NCBI GenBank assembly: GCA_905193225.1 | Contig: CAJJNV010000008.1 | Span: 13,685-77,684 of the forward strand | Length of the DNA stretch: 64,000 nucleotides | DNA from: an uncultured Oscillospiraceae bacterium | Lineage (GTDB): Bacteria; Bacillota; Clostridia; Oscillospirales; Acutalibacteraceae | Reading direction: 5' to 3' | Shown here: positions 33,709 to 42,437 of the stretch, one piece after another | Numbering within the stretch: the first letter of the stretch is position 1 | How the letters are laid out: the number at the start of each line of letters is the position of its first letter | Translations under genes and position numbers: made by a program | Notes under the pieces: generated by a model | The model's input: the letters and a program-made list of their open reading frames with translations, nothing else | The model's database searches: none | What the model was told of the DNA's origin: nothing

Positions 33709-35654
33709 TACTTTTTGTTTATCCTGCGGGTTTTGATCTCGTCGTCGGCCTTTTTAATAAAGGCGTCAAGCCCCATAGAACCGAGATCTCCCTCGTCGCG
33801 GGAACGTACCGACACGGTGCCGCTTTCAACCTCTTTTTCGCCGACGATGAGCATATAGTTGACCTTTTCCAGCTGAGCCGAGCGGATCTTGTATCCGATC
33901 TTTTCGCTTCTGGCGTCGCAGGTGGTACGCACTCCGGCAGCTTTAAGGGCGGCGGTTATTTCATCGGCTCTGTCAAGGAACTTCTCGCTTATGGGAAGTA
34001 CCCTTACCTGCTCGGGAGACAGCCACATAGGCAGTGCGCCGGCATATTTTTCGAGAATGAGAGCAAGTGTGCGCTCATAGCAGCCGATAGAGGTACGATG
34101 GATTATATAAGGATTCTTTTTGGTGCCGTCCTTATCGACATATTCCATTCCGAATTTTTCCGAAAGCATCTGGTCGATCTGAATGGTGATAAGAGTATCC
34201 TCTTTACCGTAAACATTCTTTATCTGAATGTCGAGCTTGGGGCCGTAGAAAGCGGCCTCTCCGATACCCACCTTATAGGGAATTTCAAGGTGTTTAAGTA
34301 TCTTTTCCATTGTTCCCTGAGCCTCGTCCCACTGCTCGGGAGTGCCGATGTACTTCTCGCGGTCGTTAGGATCCCACTGGGAGAAACGATAGGATACATC
34401 CTCGTAAAGTCCCACGCTCTTGAGCATATAAACAGCAAGCTCAAGGCAGCTCTTAAATTCCTGTTCGAGCTGCTCGGGGGTGCACATAAGGTGACCCTCG
34501 CTTATTGTGAACTGGCGAACGCGGATAAGGCCGTGCATCTCGCCGCTGTCCTCGTTGCGGAAAAGTGTGGAAGTCTCGTTATAGCGAAGGGGCAGGTCGC
34601 GATAGGAACGTGCGCGGTTAAGATAGGCCTGATACTGGAAGGGGCAGGTCATGGGACGAAGTGCAAAAACCTCGTCGTCCTTTTCCTCGTCGCCCAGTAC
34701 AAACATACCTTCCTTATAGTGTCCCCAGTGACCCGACAGTTTATAAAGGTCGCTTTTTGCCATATAGGGGGTCTTTGTGAGCAGCCAGCCCCTTCTCTCC
34801 TCCTCGTCCTCAACAAAGCGCTGAAGGGTCTGGATAACTCTTGCACCCTTGGGAAGAAGAATGGGAAGTCCCTGGCCGATAATATCGACTGTGGTAAAGT
34901 ATTCGAGCTGACGGCCGATGACATTGTGGTCGCGCTTTTTGGCTTCCTCAAGCATTTCAAGGTGAGCGGTCAGCAGGGACGCCTTGGGGAAAGCGGTACC
35001 GTATACGCGGCAGAGCACTTTGTTTTTGGAATCTCCGCGCCAATATGCGCCTGTGCACTGGGTCAGCTTAAAGGCCTTGACCGTACCGGTGGACATAAGG
35101 TGAGGGCCGGCGCAAAGGTCGGTGAAATCGTCCTGTTTATAAAAGGAAATTTTTTCTCCCTTGCCGCTGTGTTCCTTTATAAGCTCGACCTTGTAAGGCT
35201 CGTTTTCCATAAGCTTTTCGGCATCGGCAGGATCAAGCTCAAAACGCTCGAGAGCAATGTCCTCCTTGACGATCTTCTTCATTTCGGCCTCGATCTTTTC
35301 GAGGGTCTCGGGTGTGAAATGCTCGTCGATATCAAAGTCATAATAAAATCCGTCCTCGATAGCGGGACCGATGCAGAGCTTGACATCGGGGAAAAGGCGT
35401 TTGACCGCCTGAGCCATAATGTGAGAAGCAGTGTGGTTGAATGCGCGCTTGCCGTCCTCGTCGTCGAAGGTCAAAAATTCCAGATCGCAGTCGCTTTCAA
35501 CGGGGGTGCGAAGATCGCAAACCCTGCCGTTTATCTTACATGCACAGGCCGCCTTGTAAAGTCCCATACCGATGGACTTTGCGATTTCAAAAGCAGGTGT
35601 GCCCTTTTCAAAGGGTTTTTGTTCTCCTCGCAGGTTTACATTGATTTCTGACAT
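33708..35654 (-). CDS. thrS: Threonyl-tRNA synthetase
   Basis: ThrRS charges tRNA-Thr. The 648-residue class II enzyme has an N-terminal TGS domain, the editing domain with 'FNHTASHIMAQAVK' and the 'DLCAGPHLMSTG' zinc-like site, motif 1 around 'GQGLPILLPKGARV', motif 2 'RNEDSGEMHGLIRVRQF', motif 3 'HRTSIGCYERTLALILE' and an anticodon-binding C terminus. The ATG at 35654 follows GGAG at 9 bases. It is preceded by a T-box leader and heads a tightly overlapping operon with yqeG, the endonuclease IV-like gene and the M24 peptidase. Confidence 0.97.
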   Translation of the reverse strand: MSEINVNLRGEQKPFEKGTPAFEIAKSIGMGLYKAACACKINGRVCDLRTPVESDCDLEFLTFDDEDGKRAFNHTASHIMAQAVKRLFPDVKLCIGPAIEDGFYYDFDIDEHFTPETLEKIEAEMKKIVKEDIALERFELDPADAEKLMENEPYKVELIKEHSGKGEKISFYKQDDFTDLCAGPHLMSTGTVKAFKLTQCTGAYWRGDSKNKVLCRVYGTAFPKASLLTAHLEMLEEAKKRDHNVIGRQLEYFTTVDIIGQGLPILLPKGARVIQTLQRFVEDEEERRGWLLTKTPYMAKSDLYKLSGHWGHYKEGMFVLGDEEKDDEVFALRPMTCPFQYQAYLNRARSYRDLPLRYNETSTLFRNEDSGEMHGLIRVRQFTISEGHLMCTPEQLEQEFKSCLELAVYMLKSVGLYEDVSYRFSQWDPNDREKYIGTPEQWDEAQGTMEKILKHLEIPYKVGIGEAAFYGPKLDIQIKNVYGKEDTLITIQIDQMLSEKFGMEYVDKDGTKKNPYIIHRTSIGCYERTLALILEKYAGALPMWLSPEQVRVLPISEKFLDRADEITAALKAAGVRTTCDARSEKIGYKIRSAQLEKVNYMLIVGEKEVESGTVSVRSRDEGDLGSMGLDAFIKKADDEIKTRRINKK

Positions 35655-35679
35655 ATCTATCACTCCAAAAATTATTTTA

Positions 35680-35990
35680 AAAAAACAAAACACTCCACCC
35701 AAAAACAGGGTGAAGTGTTACTCCACGGTTCCACCTGAATTACGGCAAAAGCCGTCACTCGCGCGTTTTATAACGGAAACGACCCGTCCGCCTTGAATAC
35801 GGCGGCTCTGACGAGGGCGGTCTTCACGCAATTCCTCGGTTTGCCGCTCTCAGCCGGTGACGGCAATTCTCTTTAAGCCTTCGTCTGCAGCACACCGCAG
35901 CCCTTTCGGCCTTTACCGAGGGGAAAAGCACTACTCTTCCTCCTAAACGATTTGATCCGATTTTATCTTTTTATGTTGCACAAAACAGGG
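35680..35990 (-). promoter_or_regulatory. T-box riboswitch controlling thrS
   Basis: On the minus strand the T-box core AGGTGGAACCGTGGAG (35736-35721) is followed by a terminator with stem aacacttcaccc/gggtggagtgtt and a T-run (35719-35680). Upstream lies a long structured stem I region ending near 35945. An ACC triplet at 35840-35838, just after a gcggcaa stem, is placed like a specifier codon and would fit threonine. Uncharged tRNA-Thr binding the specifier and core favours the antiterminator and allows expression of the operon. Confidence 0.9.
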
Positions 35991-36213
35991 ATAACCATAT
36001 CCTGTACAACAGTTATTTTAACACCCGCAAAAGCCAATGTCAAGTGGCAATATCATAATATTTTTTTGAAAAATTTTTGTGCGTGTGCCGCAGATATATT
36101 GCGCGGAATATCATACAGACACTGCTGAATCTCGGTCGCTAAATCTCAGCTGCAGTTTTCATCACTGAGCTTAACCGCCAAGCCTCGGTCACTGAGCCTC
36201 TATTCCTGAACAT

Positions 36214-36264
36214 TAACCGTTAAACCTCGTTAACCGTTAAACCTCGTTAACCGTTAAACCTCGT
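36214..36264. repeat. 17 bp tandem repeat behind the MFS gene
   Basis: Three exact copies of taaccgttaaacctcgt stand head to tail, and more diverged related units (aagcctcggtcactgag and similar) extend back to about 36120. The stretch 36020-36280 contains no gene. Confidence 0.85.
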
Positions 36265-36281
36265 TCGCCGATTCTTAGACA

Positions 36282-37541
36282 TCAAGCCTTGTCTTTAGCA
36301 AACTGCTTCCACGGCAGGCAGGACAAAAGCGCAAAGAGCAGGCCCAGCGCCGCAGCCCCCGTAAATATTTTCATAGAGACTCCCCAACCGCTGTTTTCGG
36401 TAACAAGAGCCACGCCGTATATCGAAAGGGCGCTTCCCACATATGTGCAGGCGTTGAGTATTCCCGAAATTAGGGAAACATGACCTGTCTTTAAAAAATA
36501 AGGCGGCAGCATACATATAAGCATAACGTTTGCCCCGTGCATACAGCCGGTGGCAAGGGTCAGGCAGATTATCGAAAGGGCCATACTGCTGCCTCCGAAA
36601 AAACACATTACAAGCAGGCAGGCAAGACACATTGCAAAGAAAAAGGCGGCGCAGAATACCTCGTTTGGGAAAAGCCGGCGATTAAGTATCTCGGCCAATT
36701 TGCAGAAAATTATGCTGAAAACAGGCATTCCCACGCCTGTTAAAATTGATGCTGCACTTTCGAGATTAAAGCTGTCGGATATGTAGGTCGGCAGCCACGT
36801 TGTAACGCCGTCCCGAATAATGCCCTGAAAAATTATGGCCATCATTATCATAACAAGCATTATGACCGTACCCGTTTTAAGGGCTTTTCTTCCGTTTTGC
36901 GCCGTTTTTACGGCGTCCTTATCCTTAAATCCGCAGGGCAAAATCGGCACAAGGGTATTTTCAAAATAGGTCATTTTTCTTTGCCAGAAGAAGGCCGCCA
37001 AAGCCGCCGCAACGGCCACGATATAAAAAAGCGACCGCCATCCCCAAAAGGAAACGCACAACGGCGCAAAAAGGTATATGGCTATGGTACCTAACGAGCC
37101 GCCCCAGGATACGCTTACCGTAGCGGTTTTGTATCGCTCGGGAGTAAGATATTCGGAAAAAATACGCACAATTGGCGGCCACATTAAAGCCTGCGCAAAG
37201 CCGTTTACGCACCACGCTGCCGTCAAATAAAAGGTGGACGGGCAAAACGGCACCGCAAGATTCATTGCAGCTGAAGCAAGCAGTCCGATGGTTATAAGCT
37301 TTTTAGGGCTTATCTTGTCTCCCAAAAGGCCGCTTATTATCTGCCCTGCTCCGTATGTTATAAATAGGCCGGTCACTGCCGCGCCGGCCGCGCTTTTGGC
37401 ATAGCCTTCACTCTCGATTATGTCCACCATCACTGCGCTGTAATTCTGGCGGGTAAGGTAACTTATAAAGTAAACCAGCGAACAGGCCGTTACAAGACCT
37501 GAAAAGCTTTTGTTTTTTTGTTTGTCTATGTTCAAGTTCAA
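36282..37541 (-). CDS. MFS transporter, organophosphate:phosphate antiporter type
   Basis: The 419-residue protein has twelve predicted membrane helices. The N-terminal 'SLVYFISYLTRQNYSAVM', the 'ISPKKLITIGLLASAAMN' loop and 'SVSWGGSLGTIAIYLFAPL' resemble the GlpT/UhpT branch of the major facilitator superfamily. The start is TTG, 9 bases after AGAAGG; the next ATG would remove the first helix. It follows a DeoR/GlpR-type repressor gene by 20 bases, so it is probably induced by a sugar phosphate or glycerol phosphate it imports. The substrate is inferred. Confidence 0.82.
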   Translation of the reverse strand: MNLNIDKQKNKSFSGLVTACSLVYFISYLTRQNYSAVMVDIIESEGYAKSAAGAAVTGLFITYGAGQIISGLLGDKISPKKLITIGLLASAAMNLAVPFCPSTFYLTAAWCVNGFAQALMWPPIVRIFSEYLTPERYKTATVSVSWGGSLGTIAIYLFAPLCVSFWGWRSLFYIVAVAAALAAFFWQRKMTYFENTLVPILPCGFKDKDAVKTAQNGRKALKTGTVIMLVMIMMAIIFQGIIRDGVTTWLPTYISDSFNLESAASILTGVGMPVFSIIFCKLAEILNRRLFPNEVFCAAFFFAMCLACLLVMCFFGGSSMALSIICLTLATGCMHGANVMLICMLPPYFLKTGHVSLISGILNACTYVGSALSIYGVALVTENSGWGVSMKIFTGAAALGLLFALLSCLPWKQFAKDKA

Positions 37542-37561
37542 TGGGAAAACCTTCTGTCAGC

Positions 37562-38326
37562 TCAGCCGCGGTCGACTGCTATCTTTTCTTTCTTGTATAG
37601 CTCGAAAATGTTGTCGTCAAGGCCGGGATCGGTTATAAAGGTCATACCGGCGGTTATGTCGCTGATTTTGAGCATGGCATTTTTCTCAAATTTATTGCTG
37701 TCGGCCAGCACAAAAATTTTGTCGGCCGCCTTGAGCATGGCCTTCTGCACAAGGGTAAGGTCATAGTTATAGTCGGTGATTCCGTTTTCAAGAGAAACGG
37801 CCGAGGGAAATATAAAGGCCTTGTTGGCGTGAAGATTTCTTAAGGCATCTAAGGTCAGATCCCCATAAAAGGCATTTTCGTCCCTATGGAAAAATCCGCC
37901 CAGCATTACCATATTCATTCCGTTGATTCCCGAAAGATTGGCAAAGACATCATTGCTGGCGGTAATTATGGTGAGGCTTTCAAAACGTCCGGCAAGAGTC
38001 TTTGAAAATTCATAGGCCGTGCTTCCGGTATCGACGATAATTATATCGCCCTCGTTTATGTAATTGCAGGCAATGCGGGAAAGAGCCTGCTTCTGACTGC
38101 GGCAGTCGTCCATACGGGACTCAAGCTTTTTCATAGGAACGGATTTTTTAACCGAAATTGCTCCGCCGTGGGTACGACGCAAAAGGCCGTCGCTTTCCAG
38201 CTTCATTAAATCCTTTCTGAGCGTTTCACCGGTCACCTCAAATATCTTTATAAGCTCCGATGATTCGACCGAGCCGTTCTTTTCCACCATCTGATGGATC
38301 TTGGTTCTTCTTTCGACCGCTAACAT
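37562..38326 (-). CDS. DeoR/GlpR-family transcriptional repressor
   Basis: The 254-residue regulator has an N-terminal winged helix ('ERRTKIHQMVEKNGSVES', 'FEVTGETLRKDLMKLESDGLLRRTHGGA') and a C-terminal phospho-sugar sensor domain with 'IIVDTGSTAYEFSKTL'. The ATG at 38326 follows GGGAGG at 7 bases; the ATG five codons earlier lies inside that site. It is co-transcribed with the downstream transporter and most likely represses the pair until a phosphorylated sugar binds. Confidence 0.9.
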   Translation of the reverse strand: MLAVERRTKIHQMVEKNGSVESSELIKIFEVTGETLRKDLMKLESDGLLRRTHGGAISVKKSVPMKKLESRMDDCRSQKQALSRIACNYINEGDIIIVDTGSTAYEFSKTLAGRFESLTIITASNDVFANLSGINGMNMVMLGGFFHRDENAFYGDLTLDALRNLHANKAFIFPSAVSLENGITDYNYDLTLVQKAMLKAADKIFVLADSNKFEKNAMLKISDITAGMTFITDPGLDDNIFELYKKEKIAVDRG

Positions 38327-38354
38327 CTGCAAACCTCCCATTGGTATTTGTTAT

Positions 38355-38383
38355 ATTCTAACCCAACATTTCGCAAATGTCAA
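38355..38383 (-). promoter_or_regulatory. Promoter of the DeoR-MFS operon, inside the end of trmO
   Basis: On the minus strand TTGACA and TAGAAT are separated by 17 bases. The promoter overlaps the last codons of trmO, so the two units are packed without a gap. Confidence 0.7.
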
Positions 38384-39038
38384 CAACCCAAAGCGCACTT
38401 TTTTCCACTCGGAAAGAAACTTCCAGATTACCATAGGTCATTTTATATATTCTCTCGGGATTGTCGTGATAGGATGGACGGGGATCTCCCGACAAAATTT
38501 CCTTAAGTTCCCGCACCTTTTGCTTTTGCAATTTTTCGCAAATTTCTTGGGGAATTTCCACCGAAAGTGAATACCCCTCTTTTTCCTTGGCAAAGCCTCC
38601 CCTTGCCTCGGGCTTGCATTCGATCGACGGAAGATAGGGTTTTATATCGTATATGGGAGTACCATCGCAAAGATCTGCTCCCGATATTTTAAGCACGGTG
38701 CCCCTTTCTCTGTCGTTAGCAATATCTTCAAGTTCCACAAGGGACAGTCCGATGTGATTGGGTCTGAATGGTGAACGGGTGGCAAATACCCCCATTCTTA
38801 TGTTTCCGCCCAGTCTCGGAGGACGGACGGTTAAGGATATGCCTTCCTTTTCTATTCGGTCAAATCCCCACAAAAGCCATATATGGGAATATCCCTCAAG
38901 ACCTCGAAAGGCATCGGGCGAGGAATATTCGGGCAGAAAGACTATCTCGGCCTTTGTGTTTGCAAGACCGCTTTGGCGGGGAATTCCGAATTTTTCTTTA
39001 AAGTCGCAATTGATGCGGCCGATAGGTTCAATGTTCAT
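38358..39038 (-). CDS. trmO: tRNA N6-threonylcarbamoyladenosine methyltransferase TrmO
   Basis: TrmO (TsaA/YaeB) methylates t6A37 of tRNA-Thr. The 226-residue product has the beta-barrel motifs 'NIEPIGRINCDFKEKFGIPRQ', 'GLEGYSHIWLLWGFD', 'GVFATRSPFRPNHIGLS' and 'DLCDGTPIYDIKPYLP', with the C-terminal 'VDICEMLG'-side extension seen in full-length members. It overlaps the small gene upstream by 11 bases. Confidence 0.92.
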   Translation of the reverse strand: MNIEPIGRINCDFKEKFGIPRQSGLANTKAEIVFLPEYSSPDAFRGLEGYSHIWLLWGFDRIEKEGISLTVRPPRLGGNIRMGVFATRSPFRPNHIGLSLVELEDIANDRERGTVLKISGADLCDGTPIYDIKPYLPSIECKPEARGGFAKEKEGYSLSVEIPQEICEKLQKQKVRELKEILSGDPRPSYHDNPERIYKMTYGNLEVSFRVEKSALWVVDICEMLG

Positions 39039-39192
39039 GGGATTTTTTCGGTATTTCCTTTCCTGTCAGCTCGGCGTAGGATTGCTCCTCGGCCTCGGTA
39101 AGGGGCGGTGTCGGCACGCTGCCGGTACAGTCCCCCGACGAGACCACGCCGGATATATCGGGATAATATTTCTTTTTAAGTTTTCTTTTCAA
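39028..39192 (-). CDS. Small protein with 'DCTGSVPTPP' motif, 54 residues
   Basis: The most likely start is the TTG at 39192, 8 bases after AAAGGAG; a GTG nine bases earlier overlaps that site. The product has a basic N terminus ('MKRKLKKKYY'), then 'DCTGSVPTPPLTEAEEQSYAEL' and a short polar end. No signal peptide or membrane helix is visible. I recall similar short Oscillospiraceae proteins with a DCTG-proline motif but cannot name a family. It overlaps trmO by 11 bases, so the two are probably translated together. Confidence 0.5.
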   Translation of the reverse strand: MKRKLKKKYYPDISGVVSSGDCTGSVPTPPLTEAEEQSYAELTGKEIPKKSHEH

Positions 39193-39201
39193 AGAACTCA
39201 C

Positions 39202-39381
39202 TCCTTTGAAAATATGCTTTCCGAAAAGCACGTCTTTTATTCCGAAGCAGAGTTTTTCTTTCCAAACACAGCTTTTTCATCAAACGAAGCCTTTTTTCAG
39301 ATGCAGTTTTTCTTTTCAAGGGTCGCTTCTTTCTCGGGTACGGCTTTTCTTCCAAAGGAATGTTTCTTCAAAGCAGCTCTC
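39202..39381. repeat. Exactly phased, degenerate 18 bp tandem repeat behind copA
   Basis: Starting at the copA stop, the minus strand carries ten diverged units of about gctgcttttgaaaagaaa. In the plus-one frame they read as hexapeptides (SFGRKA, VPEKEA, TLEKKN, SFDEKA, VFGKKN) with two or three stop codons and no net length change over 180 bases. No ribosome site or open frame makes it a gene now. Confidence 0.65.
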
Positions 39382-39603
39382 TTATTCCACCTTAACGACC
39401 TTATACCCCTCTTTTTCCACGGTGGATTTAAGTGTGTCGTCAGAAACATCACCGCCGAGAATAATCTTTGCAAGACCGCTCTCGTGGCTGACATCGGCAC
39501 TTTTAACGCCCTCGATGCCCTCTAATGCTTTCTTAACCCTGCCCGAGCAGTGTCCGCACATCATCCCTTCTATAAGCATTGTTTTTTCGATTTTGTTTTC
39601 CAT
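39382..39603 (-). other. Possible internal start giving a free CopZ-like chaperone
   Basis: In-frame ATG codon 780 of copA is preceded by AAAGGAG at 8 bases. Initiation there would yield a 73-residue protein consisting of one HMA domain (metal site 'GMMCGHCS'), the size of CopZ. E. coli makes a comparable CopA-derived chaperone by ribosomal frameshifting; here the mechanism would be a second ribosome site. Confidence 0.45.
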
Positions 39604-41940
39604 TTCGTTTTGCTCCTTTACCTTGATTTTTTCTTTTCCGTTATCGCCCTTGCGGGTGTCGTTTTCCGTGCCGTCGGTCTCTGCCGCCGGCTTTTTCATC
39701 TTGAAGAAATTGAGCCGCAAGGCGTTTGTCACAACACAAAAGCTCGAAAGACTCATGGCCGCCGCGCCGAACATAGGATTAAGCTCCCATCCAAGCAGGC
39801 TTATAAAAACTCCTGCGGCAAGAGGTATTCCTATGATGTTGTAAATAAAGGCCCAGAAAAGATTTTCCTTGATATTCCTCAGAGTCTTTTTGGAAAGCTC
39901 TATTGCCCCTGCAACCTGGCTCAAACTGCTGCCGGTAATGACCACATCGGCCGAATCTATGGCAATATCGGTGCCCGCTCCCACGGCGATTCCCACATCT
40001 GCGGCAGTAAGGGCGGGAGCGTCGTTTATTCCGTCGCCCACCATAATTACCTTTCCGCCTGATTTGTGCTGTTTTACGGCCTGTTCCTTGCCCTCGGGAA
40101 GCACTCCCGCAATGACCTCATCGACCCCTACGGCCTTTGCCACGGCGTCGGCGGTCTTTTGGTTATCTCCCGTTAGCATAACAGTTTTAATGCCCATCTT
40201 CTTCATATCGGAAATTGCCCGTTTGCTGTCCTCTCTTATTTCGTCGGCAACGGCGATTATTCCGAGAAGGGTATCATTCTCACAGAAGAACATAGGGGTC
40301 TTGCCCTGTTCCGAAAGAGCCTCGGCGGCGCTTTTTGCCTCTTTCGATATTTCCGTATGTTCCGAAATGTATTCGGCATTTCCTCCGAGCAGTGTCTTTC
40401 CGTCTATTTTGGCGCATATTCCCTTCCCCGAAACCACCTTTATCTCGTCCGAATCGGCAAGAACCGTTCCCTGCTTTTTGGCATAATAGACAATAGCCTT
40501 CCCGAGAGGATGCTCGCTTTTTTGCTCGACAGACGCGGCGGCCCTCACAAGCTTTTGCTCCTCGCAGTTTATGGGCACAAGGTCGGTAACGGCAGGCTTG
40601 CCCTTTGTTATGGTGCCTGTTTTGTCAAGCAGCACGGTTTTTGCCCGCCCGGTCTGTTCGAGAGATACGGCGGTTTTGAAAAGTACGCCGTTTTTGGCTC
40701 CAACGCCGCTTCCCACCATAATGGCAACGGGCGTGGCAAGGCCGAGAGCACAGGGGCAACTGATGACAAGCACAGATATGGCTCTTCCAACGGCAAATCC
40801 GAAATCCTTACCGATCAGCAGCCACACTACAAGGGTCAAAATGGCTATGCCTATGACCGTGGGAACAAATATTCCCGACACCCTATCGGCAAGTCTTGCC
40901 ACAGGTGCCTTTGTGCCCGATGCGTCGCTGACCATTTTTATTATCTTGGCAATGGCGGTGTCCTCTCCGACGCCCTTTGCCTCGCATTTAATATATCCTG
41001 CGCGGTTGACGGTAGCGGCCGAGACTTTGTCTCCTTTTCTTTTTTCGACAGGCAGGCTTTCACCTGTCAGAGCCGATTCGTCCACCGAGGCTTCACCATC
41101 TAAAACGATTCCGTCAACGGGAATGTTTCCGCCCGAGCGCACGGCAAAGATGTCCCCCACCTTGACCTGAGAAACCGGCACTTCGGTCTCCTTTCCGTCC
41201 TTTATTACAAAGGCGGTTTTGGGAGTTAGGTCCATAAGAGCCTTTATGGCATTTGTGGTCTTTCCCTTTGAACGGGCTTCGAGCATTTTGCCGAGAGTTA
41301 TAAGAGCAAGTATCATTGCGGCCGATTCGAAATAAAGGCCGTGATAAAGCTCCATTTGCACCATACTGTCGGTAACGGCAGTCATTTTAAAGAGGATGTA
41401 TGTGCTGTATAAAAATGCGGCGGCCGACCCCATGGAAACGAGGGTATCCATATTGGGCGAGCGGTTTATGATGCCTTTAACGCCGCTTATAAAGAATTTT
41501 TGGTTGATAACACACACTGCCCCCGACAAAATCAGCTGTAAAAGTCCGAGAGCAATGTGATTATGCTCGAAAAACGCCGGCACAGGAAAGCCCCACATTG
41601 CATGACCCATTGAAAAATACATCAAAACCGCCAGTATAATAAGAGAACTGACAAGCCGTCTTACAAGCTTAGGGGTTTGTTTATCCTCGATTTGCCCGTT
41701 TTGCCCGCTTTGAGTGGAGTTTCCGGCCGACTGCCCGTTTCGGCCGACGGCCCTTGCGCCGTATCCCGCCTTTTCCACCGCCTCGATAATTTCGGCAGCG
41801 GCAGCCGTTCCTTCCACCGTCATGGAGTTTGTCAAAAGGTTTACCGAGCAGGCTTTGACCCCCTCAACCTTTGAAACCGCCTTTTCCACACGGGCGCTGC
41901 AGGCGGCACAGCTCATCCCCGTTACATTGTATCTATCCAC
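39382..41940 (-). CDS. copA: Cu(I)-exporting P1B ATPase with N-terminal and C-terminal heavy-metal domains
   Basis: CopA pumps Cu(I) out of the cell. The 852-residue protein has an N-terminal metal domain ('GMSCAACSARVEKAV'), eight membrane helices, the actuator motif 'TGES', the channel motif 'SCPCALGLATP', the phosphorylation site 'DKTGTITKG', 'SEHPLGKAIV' and the hinge 'GDGINDAPAL'. After a charged linker (about 745-778) it ends with a second metal domain, 'GMMCGHCSGRVKKALEGIEG', which looks like a fused CopZ chaperone. The start is GTG after GAGGTG. It lies 10 bases behind csoR under the copper-responsive promoter. Confidence 0.95.
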   Translation of the reverse strand: MDRYNVTGMSCAACSARVEKAVSKVEGVKACSVNLLTNSMTVEGTAAAAEIIEAVEKAGYGARAVGRNGQSAGNSTQSGQNGQIEDKQTPKLVRRLVSSLIILAVLMYFSMGHAMWGFPVPAFFEHNHIALGLLQLILSGAVCVINQKFFISGVKGIINRSPNMDTLVSMGSAAAFLYSTYILFKMTAVTDSMVQMELYHGLYFESAAMILALITLGKMLEARSKGKTTNAIKALMDLTPKTAFVIKDGKETEVPVSQVKVGDIFAVRSGGNIPVDGIVLDGEASVDESALTGESLPVEKRKGDKVSAATVNRAGYIKCEAKGVGEDTAIAKIIKMVSDASGTKAPVARLADRVSGIFVPTVIGIAILTLVVWLLIGKDFGFAVGRAISVLVISCPCALGLATPVAIMVGSGVGAKNGVLFKTAVSLEQTGRAKTVLLDKTGTITKGKPAVTDLVPINCEEQKLVRAAASVEQKSEHPLGKAIVYYAKKQGTVLADSDEIKVVSGKGICAKIDGKTLLGGNAEYISEHTEISKEAKSAAEALSEQGKTPMFFCENDTLLGIIAVADEIREDSKRAISDMKKMGIKTVMLTGDNQKTADAVAKAVGVDEVIAGVLPEGKEQAVKQHKSGGKVIMVGDGINDAPALTAADVGIAVGAGTDIAIDSADVVITGSSLSQVAGAIELSKKTLRNIKENLFWAFIYNIIGIPLAAGVFISLLGWELNPMFGAAAMSLSSFCVVTNALRLNFFKMKKPAAETDGTENDTRKGDNGKEKIKVKEQNEMENKIEKTMLIEGMMCGHCSGRVKKALEGIEGVKSADVSHESGLAKIILGGDVSDDTLKSTVEKEGYKVVKVE

Positions 41941-41950
41941 GGATTACACC

Positions 41951-42253
41951 TCACTTCATAAGCCGACGAAGGGTATCGATAAGCTCGTCGACGGTCTGTT
42001 CCTTTCCGTTTTTAATATCGTCGGTAACGCAGGTTTTTATGTGTTCCTCCAAAAGCTTTCGGTTAAAAGCGTCCAGCGCCGAGGAAGCGGCCTGAGCCTG
42101 CATCATTATATCAACGCAATAAGCGTCGTTTTCTATCATTCCTTTTATTCCCCGAATCTGCCCTTCTATTCTGTTTAGTCGGTTGATGAGCTTTTTGTGC
42201 TCCTCGGCAGATCGGATCTTGTTTCTGTGGCAGTGACAGCATTTTTCCTGCAT
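41951..42253 (-). CDS. csoR: Copper-sensing repressor CsoR
   Basis: The 100-residue all-helical repressor releases DNA when it binds Cu(I). The three ligands of the CsoR site are visible: the cysteine in 'NDAYCVDIMMQ', and the histidine and cysteine in 'LLEEHIKTCV'. An extra cysteine/histidine cluster opens the protein ('MQEKCCHCHRNK'), unusual and possibly an additional metal-binding patch. The gene leads the csoR-copA operon, whose promoter carries the classical operator. Confidence 0.93.
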   Translation of the reverse strand: MQEKCCHCHRNKIRSAEEHKKLINRLNRIEGQIRGIKGMIENDAYCVDIMMQAQAASSALDAFNRKLLEEHIKTCVTDDIKNGKEQTVDELIDTLRRLMK

Positions 42254-42271
42254 ATTTTACACCTCGTCTGC

Positions 42272-42300
42272 ATTATATACCCCCATAGGGTATATGTCAA
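42272..42300 (-). promoter_or_regulatory. csoR-copA promoter with CsoR operator in the spacer
   Basis: On the minus strand TTGACA and TATAAT, both consensus, are separated by 17 bases. The spacer is the pseudo-palindrome ATACCCTATGGGGGTAT, the known CsoR operator type, so bound repressor would block polymerase directly. Confidence 0.93.
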
Positions 42301-42437
42301 CAGCTTTTTTAAAATTTTTGCGGTCAAAGTGTTGCTTTTAAAGCCTGCAGATATTAAAATGGTCAGGAGATATTAAAACAGATGATACTAAACGCTGCTT
42401 TTAAGACACATAAACCGAGTAAAGCCCATTTAACAGG

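Noticed and set aside
33702..35651. A 649-codon open frame opposite thrS, and similar long frames opposite murE (18935-20209) and the coiled-coil protein gene (7609-8661)
   Set aside because: Each is fully covered by a gene with clear family motifs on the other strand; they are antisense shadows.
39202..39381. A functional hexapeptide-repeat protein gene
   Set aside because: The only repeat-consistent frame contains stop codons and has no start with a ribosome site.
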